From contig JAMCWJ010000024.1 in the NCBI GenBank assembly GCA_023475105.1, positions 1-64,000 on the forward strand: a DNA stretch of 64,000 nucleotides. Reading direction: 5' to 3'. Position numbers and translations under genes: made by a program. The stretch comes from Nitrospirota bacterium. Its GTDB lineage: Bacteria > Nitrospirota > Thermodesulfovibrionia > Thermodesulfovibrionales > UBA9159. Of this stretch, positions 47,005 through 55,625 are shown piece after piece (the stretch's first letter is position 1; the number at the start of each line of letters is the position of its first letter). The notes below the pieces were generated by a model. The model worked only from the letters and a program-made list of their open reading frames with translations, made no database searches and was not told where the DNA came from.

Positions 47005-47199
47005 CTAATTTTCTTTGTGAGCGTAGATTGTAACAGAAAAACCCGCAGTTTTGAAAGAATGCCGCAAATCGAGCCGCACCGCTCCGTCAGAAACAGCGGC
47101 CGGGTCATACTGCCCGCCGCAGATCGCGGCGAAGTCCGCGGCCCTTCTCTCCACATCCCGGGGCAGTCCGGGACAGGGCCGGCCCCCGTCAATCTTCAT
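47005..47199 (-). CDS. Small protein of unknown function
   Basis: 64 residues; the ATG overlaps the queD stop by 11 bases. Cys in GGRPCPGLPRDVERRA and FAAICGGQY, and a beta-strand-like end (FKTAGFSVTIYAHKE). Not recognised. Coding character is fair, coupling to queD is good. Confidence 0.45.
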   Translation of the reverse strand: MKIDGGRPCPGLPRDVERRAADFAAICGGQYDPAAVSDGAVRLDLRHSFKTAGFSVTIYAHKEN

Positions 47200-47560
47200 A
47201 GTATGTTGCAGAAGCGGTATCCGATTCCCAGACGGTCACCGCATTCAGCTGAAGATTCTCGTTATTGATCTTCTTCCTCAGGGAGTCGAATATCCACTTG
47301 GCGATATTCTCCGATGAAGGGCTCTTTTCCGTGAAGGGAAAAACCTCGTTGAGGTAGGAGTGGTCGAGCGGGGCGGTCACCTCATTCGTGATACGCTTCA
47401 GTTCGTGAAAGTCGATGGCAAGATCGATCTCGTTCAGTTTCTCCGCAGAAACATGGATCTGGACCTTCCAGTTGTGACCGTGCAAGTGTTCGCACTTCCC
47501 CTGGTATCCGCGCAACTGGTGTGCCGCAGAAAAGGTCGTTTCTATCATAAGTTCAAACAT
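47189..47560 (-). CDS. queD: 6-carboxytetrahydropterin synthase
   Basis: 123 residues. Zinc enzyme of queuosine biosynthesis acting on dihydroneopterin triphosphate. SAAHQLRGYQGKCEHLHGHNW contains the zinc His residues and catalytic Cys; the C-terminal VTVWESDTASATY has the conserved Glu. Length matches QueD. GAGAGGAGAACT precedes the ATG. Confidence 0.94.
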   Translation of the reverse strand: MFELMIETTFSAAHQLRGYQGKCEHLHGHNWKVQIHVSAEKLNEIDLAIDFHELKRITNEVTAPLDHSYLNEVFPFTEKSPSSENIAKWIFDSLRKKINNENLQLNAVTVWESDTASATYYED

Positions 47561-47776
47561 AGTTCTCCTCTCATCTCGTCGCCCCGCCGCGCAACCGGGA
47601 TATGTTCCTCGGAACGAACAGAAAAGCCCGCACCGGCAGGGCCTGAACAAAAAATACCGGTGCGTCCGCTCATCGCTTTTTCTTTGGCGGCCAAGCCGCC
47701 ATCAACGCCGGTCCGAAGAGGGAAGGACCCTGGCATTCGGGACAAAGCATCCCGGTCTCCCGGGAACGTACTTCCT

Positions 47777-48298
47777 CTATATGGTCTTTCTGAAGGCCGC
47801 GATATAGGGCAGGTTCCTGTACCTGTTGTCGTAGTCCAGGCCGTAACCGACAACAAACTCATTCGGAATCTGGAAACCCACATAGTCGAGGGGGATATCT
47901 ACAAGCCGCTTCTCTTTTTTGTCTAGCAGCGTGCAGATCTTCAGACTTCTCGGACGCTTCAGGAGCATGCGCTCACGTATGTGGTTCAGGGTTATCCCGG
48001 TGTCGACTATGTCCTCGACAAGCAGTACGTCTCTCTCCTTCACGTCCTCCCTCACATCATAATACACCTTCACCTCGCCCGTGGTAGACTCCTTCATATA
48101 ACTTCCGGCAACCACGAAATCCACCGTGAGGGGGACCTGTATCGCCCTCACAAGGTCGGACAGGAACATAAATGCGCCGCGCAGTATCCCGACGGCGAGA
48201 AGATTCTTCCCTTCGTAATCGTTTGAAATCACCTCTGCCAGTTCCCTCACCCTGCCCTGTATCTGCTCTACGGTAAAAATCGGTTTGCCGACGACCAT
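47777..48298 (-). CDS. hpt: Hypoxanthine phosphoribosyltransferase
   Basis: 173 residues. Salvages hypoxanthine/guanine with PRPP. PRPP motif LLVEDIVDTGITL, substrate region VGILRGAFMFLSDL and FVVAGSY, C-terminal DYVGFQIPNEFVVGYGLDY. GGGAGGAGGGTGT precedes the ATG. It completes the route from adenine via adenine deaminase encoded earlier in the window. Confidence 0.96.
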   Translation of the reverse strand: MVVGKPIFTVEQIQGRVRELAEVISNDYEGKNLLAVGILRGAFMFLSDLVRAIQVPLTVDFVVAGSYMKESTTGEVKVYYDVREDVKERDVLLVEDIVDTGITLNHIRERMLLKRPRSLKICTLLDKKEKRLVDIPLDYVGFQIPNEFVVGYGLDYDNRYRNLPYIAAFRKTI

Positions 48299-48352
48299 AC
48301 ACCCTCCTCCCTGACTTTGATGTACCATTATATCCCGATACGTTCTTTTTCC

Positions 48353-49816
48353 TCAACCTCCCAGAGCCCTCACAAGGGCTTCTGCTTTCTTCAGGGTCTC
48401 GGAATACTCCCGTCCGGGGTCCGAATCCGCAACTATTCCCGCGCCCGCCTGCGCATACGCATATCCACCCTTTATCACAAAGGTCCTGATGATGATATTC
48501 AGATCCATGGTCCCCGCGAACCCTATGTAACCCATGGAACCGGTGTAAGGCCCCCTCCTTACCGGTTCCAGCTCATCGATGATCTCCATGCATCTGACCT
48601 TCGGAACCCCCGTGATTGTGCCTCCGGGAAAGACTGCCCGTATCACGTCCAGACAGGTCTTGCTCTTCGAAAGCACCCCCTTCACATTTGAAACTATATG
48701 TATCACATGCGAATAATCCTCCGTTATCATAAGTTCATCGACTCTGACACTTCCGTACTCGGAGACCTTGCCGAGGTCGTTTCTCTCGAGATCGATCAGC
48801 ATTATGTGCTCCGCCCGTTCTTTCTCATTCAAAAGCAACTCGGCCCGCATCCTCTCATCTTCCCGAGAATTCATTCCCCTCGGCCTCGTACCGGCGATCG
48901 GACGCGTTTCGACAATTCCGTTCTTCACTTTTACGAGCCTCTCGGGGGAAGACCCGGCTATGGAGTAATCGCCGAAGTCGGCAAAGCACGCAAAGGGCGC
49001 GGGATTGATCGCCCTCAGTCTCCTGTAAAGACACCACGGACGATATCCCCCCATATAAGCGGAGATCCTTTGCGAAAGATTCGCCTGGAAGATATCCCCG
49101 GCCGCGATGTATTCTTTTGCCCTCTTCACCATCTCCACGTACTCCCTCTTTTTCATGCCGGGAACGATCTCGATGTTCCTCCCAAGGCGCTCCGCGCATC
49201 GAGAGGACTCTTTCCGTATCGGCGCTTCTGCCCTCCCGCGGATATCCCCCAGCGAAGCTTCTGCCTCGTCATACCACGACGACAGATCGGGGGCGGGTCC
49301 GCCTCTTACCCCGGGGCACACGACCGCCCACGCCTTCCGCCCCGCATGATCGAATGAGATCAGCCGGTCGGTGACGAACAGATGTGCGTCGGGGATATGA
49401 AGGTCGTCCGGGGTCGTCTTCGGCAGCTTCTCGAAATAATGGACGAAATCATAGCTGAGCAGTCCTGCCGCGCCCCCCTGAAATGGGGGGAGGTCCGGAT
49501 GCGGCATCTGCCGGTATGCCCTCAGGATCTCGCCTATTTTCTTGAGCGGCTTCTCACGGGACAGAGACCGGAGGACGCCGGAAGACTGCACCTCGACCAT
49601 GCCGTCCTTTACCCTGAGCACAGCTGCCGGCTCAAAACCGATAAAGGAGTAACGCGCGATGTTGCCGGGTCCCTTCACGCTCTCGAAAAGAAAGGAATGG
49701 CTCCCGGAAAAGGCATCGTAGAGCGAGTCTGGAGGACAGTACGGTATTTCTTTGTAAAGGGGGGGGATCAGCCCCGCTCCATTCCTGCAGGCATCGAGAA
49801 ACTTCTTCTTCGTCAT
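48353..49816 (-). CDS. Chorismate-utilising enzyme, anthranilate/aminodeoxychorismate synthase component I
   Basis: 487 residues, TrpE/PabB superfamily. Chorismate-binding core: IFQANLSQRISAYMGGY, SSPERLVKVKNGIVETRPIAGTRPRG, MLIDLERNDLGKV, VFPGGTITGVPKVRCMEII and RGPYTGSMGYIGF. The PIAGT signature is the anthranilate-synthase form; classical PabB has PIKGT with a nucleophilic Lys. No trp genes or glutaminase partner are adjacent, so assignment to folate or tryptophan synthesis remains open. Confidence 0.9.
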   Translation of the reverse strand: MTKKKFLDACRNGAGLIPPLYKEIPYCPPDSLYDAFSGSHSFLFESVKGPGNIARYSFIGFEPAAVLRVKDGMVEVQSSGVLRSLSREKPLKKIGEILRAYRQMPHPDLPPFQGGAAGLLSYDFVHYFEKLPKTTPDDLHIPDAHLFVTDRLISFDHAGRKAWAVVCPGVRGGPAPDLSSWYDEAEASLGDIRGRAEAPIRKESSRCAERLGRNIEIVPGMKKREYVEMVKRAKEYIAAGDIFQANLSQRISAYMGGYRPWCLYRRLRAINPAPFACFADFGDYSIAGSSPERLVKVKNGIVETRPIAGTRPRGMNSREDERMRAELLLNEKERAEHIMLIDLERNDLGKVSEYGSVRVDELMITEDYSHVIHIVSNVKGVLSKSKTCLDVIRAVFPGGTITGVPKVRCMEIIDELEPVRRGPYTGSMGYIGFAGTMDLNIIIRTFVIKGGYAYAQAGAGIVADSDPGREYSETLKKAEALVRALGG

Positions 49817-49848
49817 GGAACAGGTGCGCCGCAGTGCATCAGGCTCTC

Positions 49849-50568
49849 TTAGGCGGTCAGGATTTCTGCAGTAATCAGTTCGAGGGCCTTGAAGGGGTCG
49901 GGCTGGTTCAGCACCGCCCTTCCCAGGACGACATAGTCCGCCCCTTCCCTTATCGCCTCCCTCGGGGTCATCGTCCTTTTCTGGTCGTCAGGGGGGCTCC
50001 ATGAAGTCCTTATGCCGGGGGTCACGATCAGAAAGTTCTTTCCGAAATGGTTTCGCAGCATCGCCACTTCGTGCCCGGACGCGACGACCCCGTCCAGGCC
50101 CGCCTCGACGGAAAGCTTCGAAAGCTGCTTCACATGGGTCCTCAGACTATGCTGAATGCCCAACTCGCCTTTTAGGATTTCCTGGCTCAGACCGGTCAGG
50201 ACCGTCACACCGAGTATCTTCGGCCTCGGGATATTTTCCCTGAGACAAAACTCGACAACGGCCTCGCGGCATCTCCTCATCATCTCGGTCCCGCCCGACG
50301 CATGGACGTTGAACATGTGAACCCCGAGTCTTGCTGCGTTCAGCGCGGCCTTCGTCACCGTATTCGGAATATCGTGAAATTTAAGATCGAGAAAGACCTT
50401 CTTGCCTCTCTTGTGTATCTCCTCAACGACCGCAGGTCCTCCTGCTATGAAGAGTTCCAGGCCGACCTTGAAGACCTCCACATACTCCTTGAATCTTTCG
50501 ACAATGTCGAGCGCGTACGAGGCATCGGAGACGTCAAGGGCAACGATGATCTTTTCTTTCGCCGGCAT
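49849..50568 (-). CDS. pyrF: Orotidine-5'-phosphate decarboxylase
   Basis: 239 residues. Last step of UMP synthesis. N-terminal IIVALDVSDASYAL, catalytic VFLDLKFHDIPNTV, LTGLSQEILK and C-terminal VTPGIR...VVLGRAVLNQ. The start begins 1 base after the dcd stop, so the two pyrimidine genes form one transcript. Confidence 0.96.
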   Translation of the reverse strand: MPAKEKIIVALDVSDASYALDIVERFKEYVEVFKVGLELFIAGGPAVVEEIHKRGKKVFLDLKFHDIPNTVTKAALNAARLGVHMFNVHASGGTEMMRRCREAVVEFCLRENIPRPKILGVTVLTGLSQEILKGELGIQHSLRTHVKQLSKLSVEAGLDGVVASGHEVAMLRNHFGKNFLIVTPGIRTSWSPPDDQKRTMTPREAIREGADYVVLGRAVLNQPDPFKALELITAEILTA

Positions 50569-50569
50569 C

Positions 50570-51118
50570 CTACATCCTCGGCAGGGTAATGCCTCTCTGG
50601 GCCTGGTACTTTCCCGATTTATCGGCATACGAAATCTCACAAGGCTCGGCCCCCCCGAGAAAAATGAGCTGCGCGATCCCTTCGGTCGCATAAATCTTTG
50701 CAGGAAGGGGCGTGGTGTTCGAGATCTCGATCGTCACATGGCCCTCCCACTCGGGTTCGAGGGGCGTCACGTTCACGACGATCCCGCACCGGGCATAGGT
50801 GGACTTGCCGAGGCATATCACGAGAACATCCCTCGGGATCCTAAAGTATTCCACTGAATGGCCGAGGGCGAACGAGTTGGGTGGGACGATACAGACTTCA
50901 CCCTTGAAATCGACGAAGCTCCTCGGATCGAAATCCTTGGGGTCGACCACGGTCGTGTTGATATTCGTGAAGATCTTGAATTCGTTCGAAATGCGCATAT
51001 CATACCCGTAGGAGCTCACCCCCGAAGATATAACGCCCTCCCTCACCTGGCTTTCGACGAAGGGCTCTATCATACCCTTCGCCCCCATCTCCTTTATCCA
51101 GCGATCGCTTTTCACCAT
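50570..51118 (-). CDS. dcd: dCTP deaminase
   Basis: 182 residues. Converts dCTP to d[32 protein letters not shown] (in family order), [10 protein letters not shown] near the N-terminus and GIAQLIFLG toward the end. Start chosen by CGGAGGTAGTATCTGC before the ATG. Confidence 0.95.
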   Translation of the reverse strand: MVKSDRWIKEMGAKGMIEPFVESQVREGVISSGVSSYGYDMRISNEFKIFTNINTTVVDPKDFDPRSFVDFKGEVCIVPPNSFALGHSVEYFRIPRDVLVICLGKSTYARCGIVVNVTPLEPEWEGHVTIEISNTTPLPAKIYATEGIAQLIFLGGAEPCEISYADKSGKYQAQRGITLPRM

Positions 51119-51427
51119 GCAGATACTACCTCCGTTGTCCGAACAGGTTACCATAAAGACTCCCCTGATGACAAGGAGTATGCAGCCCCGGACTTTCCGC
51201 TCTATCACCACACGCAGCGCTCATCGACATACGTTCATCGGCAGGCTATAATTGCGCACGCAACGGCGGCCTTTTGAGACGGAGTGTCAGGCATGCATAA
51301 CGTCAAGCTCCCGCGCGCTCCGAACAAAGAAAAGGGGAGTATGTATGAAACGCGCGGTCTTCACTGCAGCCCTTCCCGGCCGAGTCGAGGGACTTTCGCC
51401 TCGCACCGCTGCAGCCCGGCTCAGGCG
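51119..51427. other. Intergenic region with orphan plus-strand promoter
   Basis: On the plus strand TCGACA (51224-51229), 17 bases, TATAAT (51247-51252) is followed by AAAGGGGAGTATGT and an ATG at 51344, which opens a frame without family character that runs into the 3' end of the next gene. It may be the 5' remnant of a lost gene. Confidence 0.35.
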
Positions 51428-52807
51428 TCATTCCACTTCCTGCAGATTTCCGAGGGTCGCGATGATGAGCTCAGAAAGCGCCGGATGGATATGCATCGCC
51501 TTCCCGAGCTGCCACATGTCGAGGTCGTTCGCCATCGCGACAATCACCTCGTGAATGAGTATCGAGGCAGAGGGGCCCGCGATGTGGAATCCGATTATCT
51601 TTCCCGTCGATCGTTTCACGATCGCCTTTGCGAAACCCTCCTCTTCCGCCATCGCCTCGCCCCTGGCCACTTCCCTGTACTTTGCCTTTCCGACCAGGAG
51701 TTCGTGAAGACGATGCTGCCTTCCCGCCTCCTGTTCGGTCAAGCCGACCGAGGCGATCTCAGGCCGGGAAAAAACGGCGTGGGGGGCAGCCGAGTAATCC
51801 ATTTTCTCCCCCGCCTCGTGCACGGCATTGTCCCAGACAACGGCCGCTTCCCTGTTCGCAACGTGCCTGAACATCTTCCTGCCGACGGCATCACCGATCG
51901 CCCAGATATTCTTTTTTGTCGTTTCGAGATATTCGTTCACGACCACGTAATTCCGGTCGTCCGTCCGGACCCCCGTGTTTCCGACTTTCAAAAGGTCGGC
52001 ATTTGAGGCCCTCCCCGCGGCAACCAACACTTGTCCGGCGGTGACTTCGATCTCCTTTTGCGAAGTCCTCTCCTTCCCGATAAGGGTGTATCCGTCGCCG
52101 CTTTTCCCGATTTCCGTCACCTCTGTGTTCGTCCGGACCTCCATTCGCCGCGACAGCGTCGTCCTGAGCAGTTCGGATATTTCCGGCTCCTCTTCCGGAA
52201 CGAGCCTGCTGTTTCTCTGCAAAACGGTCACCCGGGAGCCCATACCTGCAAAAAAATGGGCGTATTCGGCTGCGATATACCCGCCACCCACAATGGCGAT
52301 GCTCTCCGGTCTTCTTTCGAGGGCCAGCACGGTCTCGTTCGTGAGAAAATCGACGGAATCAATACCCTTAATGGGAGGAAGGGAAGGCCGTGCTCCCGAG
52401 CAGATGAAGATCTTTTCTCCCTTTATCCTTTCGCCCCCAACCTCAAGGGTATAGTCTTTCACAAAATGTGCCTCGCCTTCGTAAAAATCCAACGCCTCGG
52501 CGCCACGGATTCCCTCCCGCACGTGACCTGCGCCTCTTTTCACCGTCTGTCGCATCCTTTTCATGACGAAGGGGAAATCGATATCTTTTATCCCCGCAGT
52601 AACACCCAGTTTTCCGGCCTCCACGATCTCGGCGACCAGGTCGGACGGATAGATGAGCATTTTCGAAGGGATACATCCAAGATTGAGGCAGGTCCCGCCG
52701 AGGGGGCCCTTATCGACGAGGGCAACGGAAAAACCGTGATCCAGCGCGTTCTCCACCAGGCTCAGTCCCGCTCCTGAACCGATCACGATGACGTCATACT
52801 CTTTCAT
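51428..52807 (-). CDS. Dihydrolipoamide-dehydrogenase-like pyridine nucleotide-disulfide oxidoreductase
   Basis: 459 residues. FAD motif VIVIGSGAGLS, redox Cys pair GGTCLNLGCIPSK, NAD motif AIVGGGYIAAEYAHF, second FAD motif NIWAIGDAVG and the C-terminal dimer motif HIHPALSEL with its catalytic His-Glu. The family covers lipoamide, mycothione and mercuric reductases; no 2-oxoacid dehydrogenase genes are near. The FAD motif has GSGAG rather than GGGPG, as in mycothione-reductase-like members. Exact substrate unknown. Confidence 0.92.
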   Translation of the reverse strand: MKEYDVIVIGSGAGLSLVENALDHGFSVALVDKGPLGGTCLNLGCIPSKMLIYPSDLVAEIVEAGKLGVTAGIKDIDFPFVMKRMRQTVKRGAGHVREGIRGAEALDFYEGEAHFVKDYTLEVGGERIKGEKIFICSGARPSLPPIKGIDSVDFLTNETVLALERRPESIAIVGGGYIAAEYAHFFAGMGSRVTVLQRNSRLVPEEEPEISELLRTTLSRRMEVRTNTEVTEIGKSGDGYTLIGKERTSQKEIEVTAGQVLVAAGRASNADLLKVGNTGVRTDDRNYVVVNEYLETTKKNIWAIGDAVGRKMFRHVANREAAVVWDNAVHEAGEKMDYSAAPHAVFSRPEIASVGLTEQEAGRQHRLHELLVGKAKYREVARGEAMAEEEGFAKAIVKRSTGKIIGFHIAGPSASILIHEVIVAMANDLDMWQLGKAMHIHPALSELIIATLGNLQEVE

Positions 52808-52856
52808 GGATTATCTCTCGCAAAGAATTTATGTAAAAACTTTTACGAACTCCTGA

Positions 52857-53486
52857 TTAACTCTGCGTCTCCGGCTCGTGCTCCTTCAGTCGCTGCCGCA
52901 GCCATTTGAGGATGTCGTCATAGGAAGGCGGAGTTACAAGGAATATCTCGATGTCCTCCGGCAGCTGGAGACGCACCCGGTCTTCGTCCCTCATGATGAG
53001 CAGGCCCGCCTCCCCCTGACCGAGACCTTCTCCTATCGCCCCTGCAGCATGCCTCAGCCGCTTCTCCGCCAGGTCCGTATAAAATCCGAAGACCTTGACA
53101 AAGACCTCCTTCGTCCTCACCACATTGAGACAGTTCGCCCAGTCGAGAAAAGGGGCGAGTATCTCCTCCTCTTCGACCGGAAGCAGGACGGCCCCCTCCT
53201 GCACTCTCCGTTTGACCATCCCGTGCACCTTTTCGTTAAGTTTCTCAAGGGCGGCAAGGGCCTCATCTCCCTGAGCGGAGATGCTTTCACAGAATATTTT
53301 CACTATCTTCCCGGCTCTCTCGAGCCCTGCGGTCTGGCGCTCCACCTCGTCCCAATACCTGTTCACAAGCCCGGTGTAATCATCGGGGGCATCCTTCAGC
53401 GGATAGACGTCCGCAACGCAATAGAGCTTTCTCTTTCCGGCGAAGCTTCCGGCGTCAGGTTTTTCCAGCTGTCCCAGTTCGGCCAT
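52857..53486 (-). CDS. Conserved hypothetical cytosolic protein
   Basis: 209 residues, no signal peptide or TM. An N-terminal beta-strand (KLYCVADVYPLKD), a long helical part (YWDEVERQTAGLERAGKIVK) and an acidic middle (PVEEEEILAPFLDWANCLN). The C-terminal YDDILKWLRQRLKEHEP is helical. I do not recognise the family. It stands alone between the flavoprotein and the aldolase. Confidence 0.7.
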   Translation of the reverse strand: MAELGQLEKPDAGSFAGKRKLYCVADVYPLKDAPDDYTGLVNRYWDEVERQTAGLERAGKIVKIFCESISAQGDEALAALEKLNEKVHGMVKRRVQEGAVLLPVEEEEILAPFLDWANCLNVVRTKEVFVKVFGFYTDLAEKRLRHAAGAIGEGLGQGEAGLLIMRDEDRVRLQLPEDIEIFLVTPPSYDDILKWLRQRLKEHEPETQS

Positions 53487-53668
53487 ATCGCCAGTTTCCT
53501 TTCTTCGGTGAAAATAAACCCCGATTTTGTTTAAAATAACTCACTTTCATAATACAATAAGATGCGAAGAAAATTAACCCGGAGGAATGACGACGGAAGA
53601 GGTTCGGCAATAATGAGATCTGAGCCGTGACTCAGGGTCGATGCATGCTTCCGCAAGGAGGATTGAAT

Positions 53669-54493
53669 ATGGATTTCGGAATGAAGAACAGGCTCTCGAG
53701 GATTTTCAGCCCCAGGACAGGGAGGACCGTGATGCTCGCTGTCGACCATGGATATTTTCAGGGTCCTACAACGGGCCTGAAGAACATGAAGGGGATTCTC
53801 CCCCTCATACCCCACGCGGACTGTCTGTTTGTGACGAGAGGTATAGTGCGCACCTCGATCGACCCGAGGACAGATACTTCGATCTGTCTCAGGGTATCGG
53901 GCGGGCCGAGCATACTGGGAGCGTTGTCGAACGAAGATATTATCGTATCGCTGGAGGAGGCGCTCCGGCTGAATGCCTCGGGAGTCGGCATGTCCATCTT
54001 CGTGGGCGCAGAGAATGAGGACAGGACGATCGCAAATCTCGGCAGATTGGTCAACGAGGCGGTGAGATACGGTATGCCTGTGCTCGCGATAACGGCCGTC
54101 GGCAAAGAGATGGTGCGGGACGCCCGCTACCTCGGGCTCGCATGCAGGATGGCGGCCGAGATCGGCGCACATTTTGTCAAGACCTATTACTGCGAGGACT
54201 TCGAAAGGGTCGTCGAAGGCTGCCCCGTACCGATTGTGATCGCCGGCGGCAAGAAGATCCCCGAGTGGGACGCCCTCCTGATGACGGAGAGCGCAATCAA
54301 GTCCGGCGCCTCCGGCGTCGACATGGGAAGGAACATCTTCCAGAGTGACAGTCCGGTCGGCATGATAAAGGCGGTGAAGTCCATCGTGCACAAGGGCGTT
54401 TCGGCAAAGGAGGCTTACAAGGTGTACCGGGGAAGTACGAAGACTTCCGTACCCGCGGAAGCTGAGGACGCAGATAAGATGGAAAAGGTGTAA
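53669..54493 (+). CDS. LsrF-like class I aldolase/thiolase family protein
   Basis: 274 residues. MLAVDHGYFQGPTTGL, LFVTRGIV, VGMSIFVGAENE, the Schiff-base Lys in FVKTYYCEDF and VIAGGKKIPEWDAL, GASGVDMGRNIFQ follow the LsrF / DhnA-type aldolase family. In enteric bacteria LsrF handles phosphorylated autoinducer-2; no lsr transporter is present, so the role here is probably another aldol or transaldol step. Paired with an alcohol dehydrogenase starting 5 bases later. Confidence 0.88.
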   Translation: MDFGMKNRLSRIFSPRTGRTVMLAVDHGYFQGPTTGLKNMKGILPLIPHADCLFVTRGIVRTSIDPRTDTSICLRVSGGPSILGALSNEDIIVSLEEALRLNASGVGMSIFVGAENEDRTIANLGRLVNEAVRYGMPVLAITAVGKEMVRDARYLGLACRMAAEIGAHFVKTYYCEDFERVVEGCPVPIVIAGGKKIPEWDALLMTESAIKSGASGVDMGRNIFQSDSPVGMIKAVKSIVHKGVSAKEAYKVYRGSTKTSVPAEAEDADKMEKV

Positions 54494-54498
54494 GGGAA

Positions 54499-55539
54499 TT
54501 GAAAGTAGCCGTATATTACAGCAACGACGACATAAGGATCGAGGAACGCCCCGTCCCGCGCATCTCCGACGGAGAAGTGCTTGTGAGAATGATGGCCTCG
54601 GGGATCTGCGGGACCGACGTTATGCAGTGGTACCGGCAGCAAAAAGCGCCCCGCGTCCTAGGCCACGAAATGGCAGGCGAGATTGTCGACGTCGGCGCAG
54701 ACGTCGATCGTTTCAGGAGGGGCGACAGAGTATTCGTATCCCACCATGTTCCCTGCTATGCGTGTCATTACTGCAGGGAGGGAAACTATACGGCCTGTGA
54801 AACCCTCCATACCGGGAATTACGAACCCGGAGGATTTTCGGAATATGTGAGGGTGCCGGCCCCGAATGTGAAGTTCGGGACCTTCCTGCTTCCCGACAGG
54901 CTCAGCTTCGAGGAGGCTACGATGATCGAGCCGCTGGCCTGCACGGTCCTCGGACAAAAGCAGTTCGCCCTGCAACGGGGACATACCGTCCTCGTGATCG
55001 GCTCAGGCGTGTCGGGATTGCTGCATATCCGAATGGCAAAATTACAGGGCGCGAGGGTGATTGCAACCGACATCGATCAGTACCGCCTGAACAAGGCTGC
55101 GGAATCCGGTGCGGACCATACGTTGCACGCCGGAGCATATTCCGCCGACGAACTGAGGAAGGTAAACGACGGCAGACTGGCCGAGTGCGTCATCGTCTGC
55201 GCGGGATCCAAACAGGCGGTTGATCACGCCGTCTCTTCCATCGACAGGAGGGGAAAGATACTTTTTTTTGCAGTGCCCGAGGGCGACATAGCCCTTCCCT
55301 CGGTACGGTGCTGGAGAGATGAGATAAGCGTGAGCTTCTCTTACGGCGCCGGTCCCTCCGAGTTGAAGGAAGCGATAGGATTGATCGCACAGGGCAGGCT
55401 CGATGTCAAGCCCTTGCTCACGCACAGACTCCCCCTTTCCGATGCCCGGGAAGGCTTCCGTCTTGTCGCGGCAGCACAGGAATCCCTCAAGGTAGTGCTG
55501 GTCCCCGACAGCGCCGCGACACAGGCCCTTCGGGAATAA
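54499..55539 (+). CDS. Zinc-dependent medium-chain alcohol dehydrogenase
   Basis: 346 residues from a TTG start. Catalytic zinc motif GICGTDVMQW and GHEMAGEIVDVG, structural zinc Cys set (CYACHYCREGNYTAC), Rossmann GSGVSGLLHIRMAKLQGARVIATD. Related to sorbitol/threonine dehydrogenases. Cotranscribed with the LsrF-like aldolase, suggesting a two-step pathway on a sugar or keto-phosphate; substrate unknown. Confidence 0.9.
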   Translation: MKVAVYYSNDDIRIEERPVPRISDGEVLVRMMASGICGTDVMQWYRQQKAPRVLGHEMAGEIVDVGADVDRFRRGDRVFVSHHVPCYACHYCREGNYTACETLHTGNYEPGGFSEYVRVPAPNVKFGTFLLPDRLSFEEATMIEPLACTVLGQKQFALQRGHTVLVIGSGVSGLLHIRMAKLQGARVIATDIDQYRLNKAAESGADHTLHAGAYSADELRKVNDGRLAECVIVCAGSKQAVDHAVSSIDRRGKILFFAVPEGDIALPSVRCWRDEISVSFSYGAGPSELKEAIGLIAQGRLDVKPLLTHRLPLSDAREGFRLVAAAQESLKVVLVPDSAATQALRE

Positions 55540-55566
55540 AAAAGGGGGAGGGGCAACGCCCCTCCC
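55536..55566 (-). terminator. Terminator of the usp-yeeE operon
   Basis: Minus strand GGGAGGGGC (55558-55566) pairs with GCCCCTCCC (55546-55554) through a 3-base loop, followed by CCTTTTTTATT. It lies 60 bases after the transporter stop. The stem could also stop the plus-strand adh transcript, but the T run favours the minus strand. Confidence 0.82.
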
Positions 55567-55625
55567 AGAGGAGGGTTGAGAATACAAGCCGCAATCGCTG
55601 CGGGAAACACCTGTCGTCCGCGCTG

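Noticed and set aside
53531-54391. 286-codon minus-strand frame
   Set aside because: Antisense of the LsrF-like aldolase.
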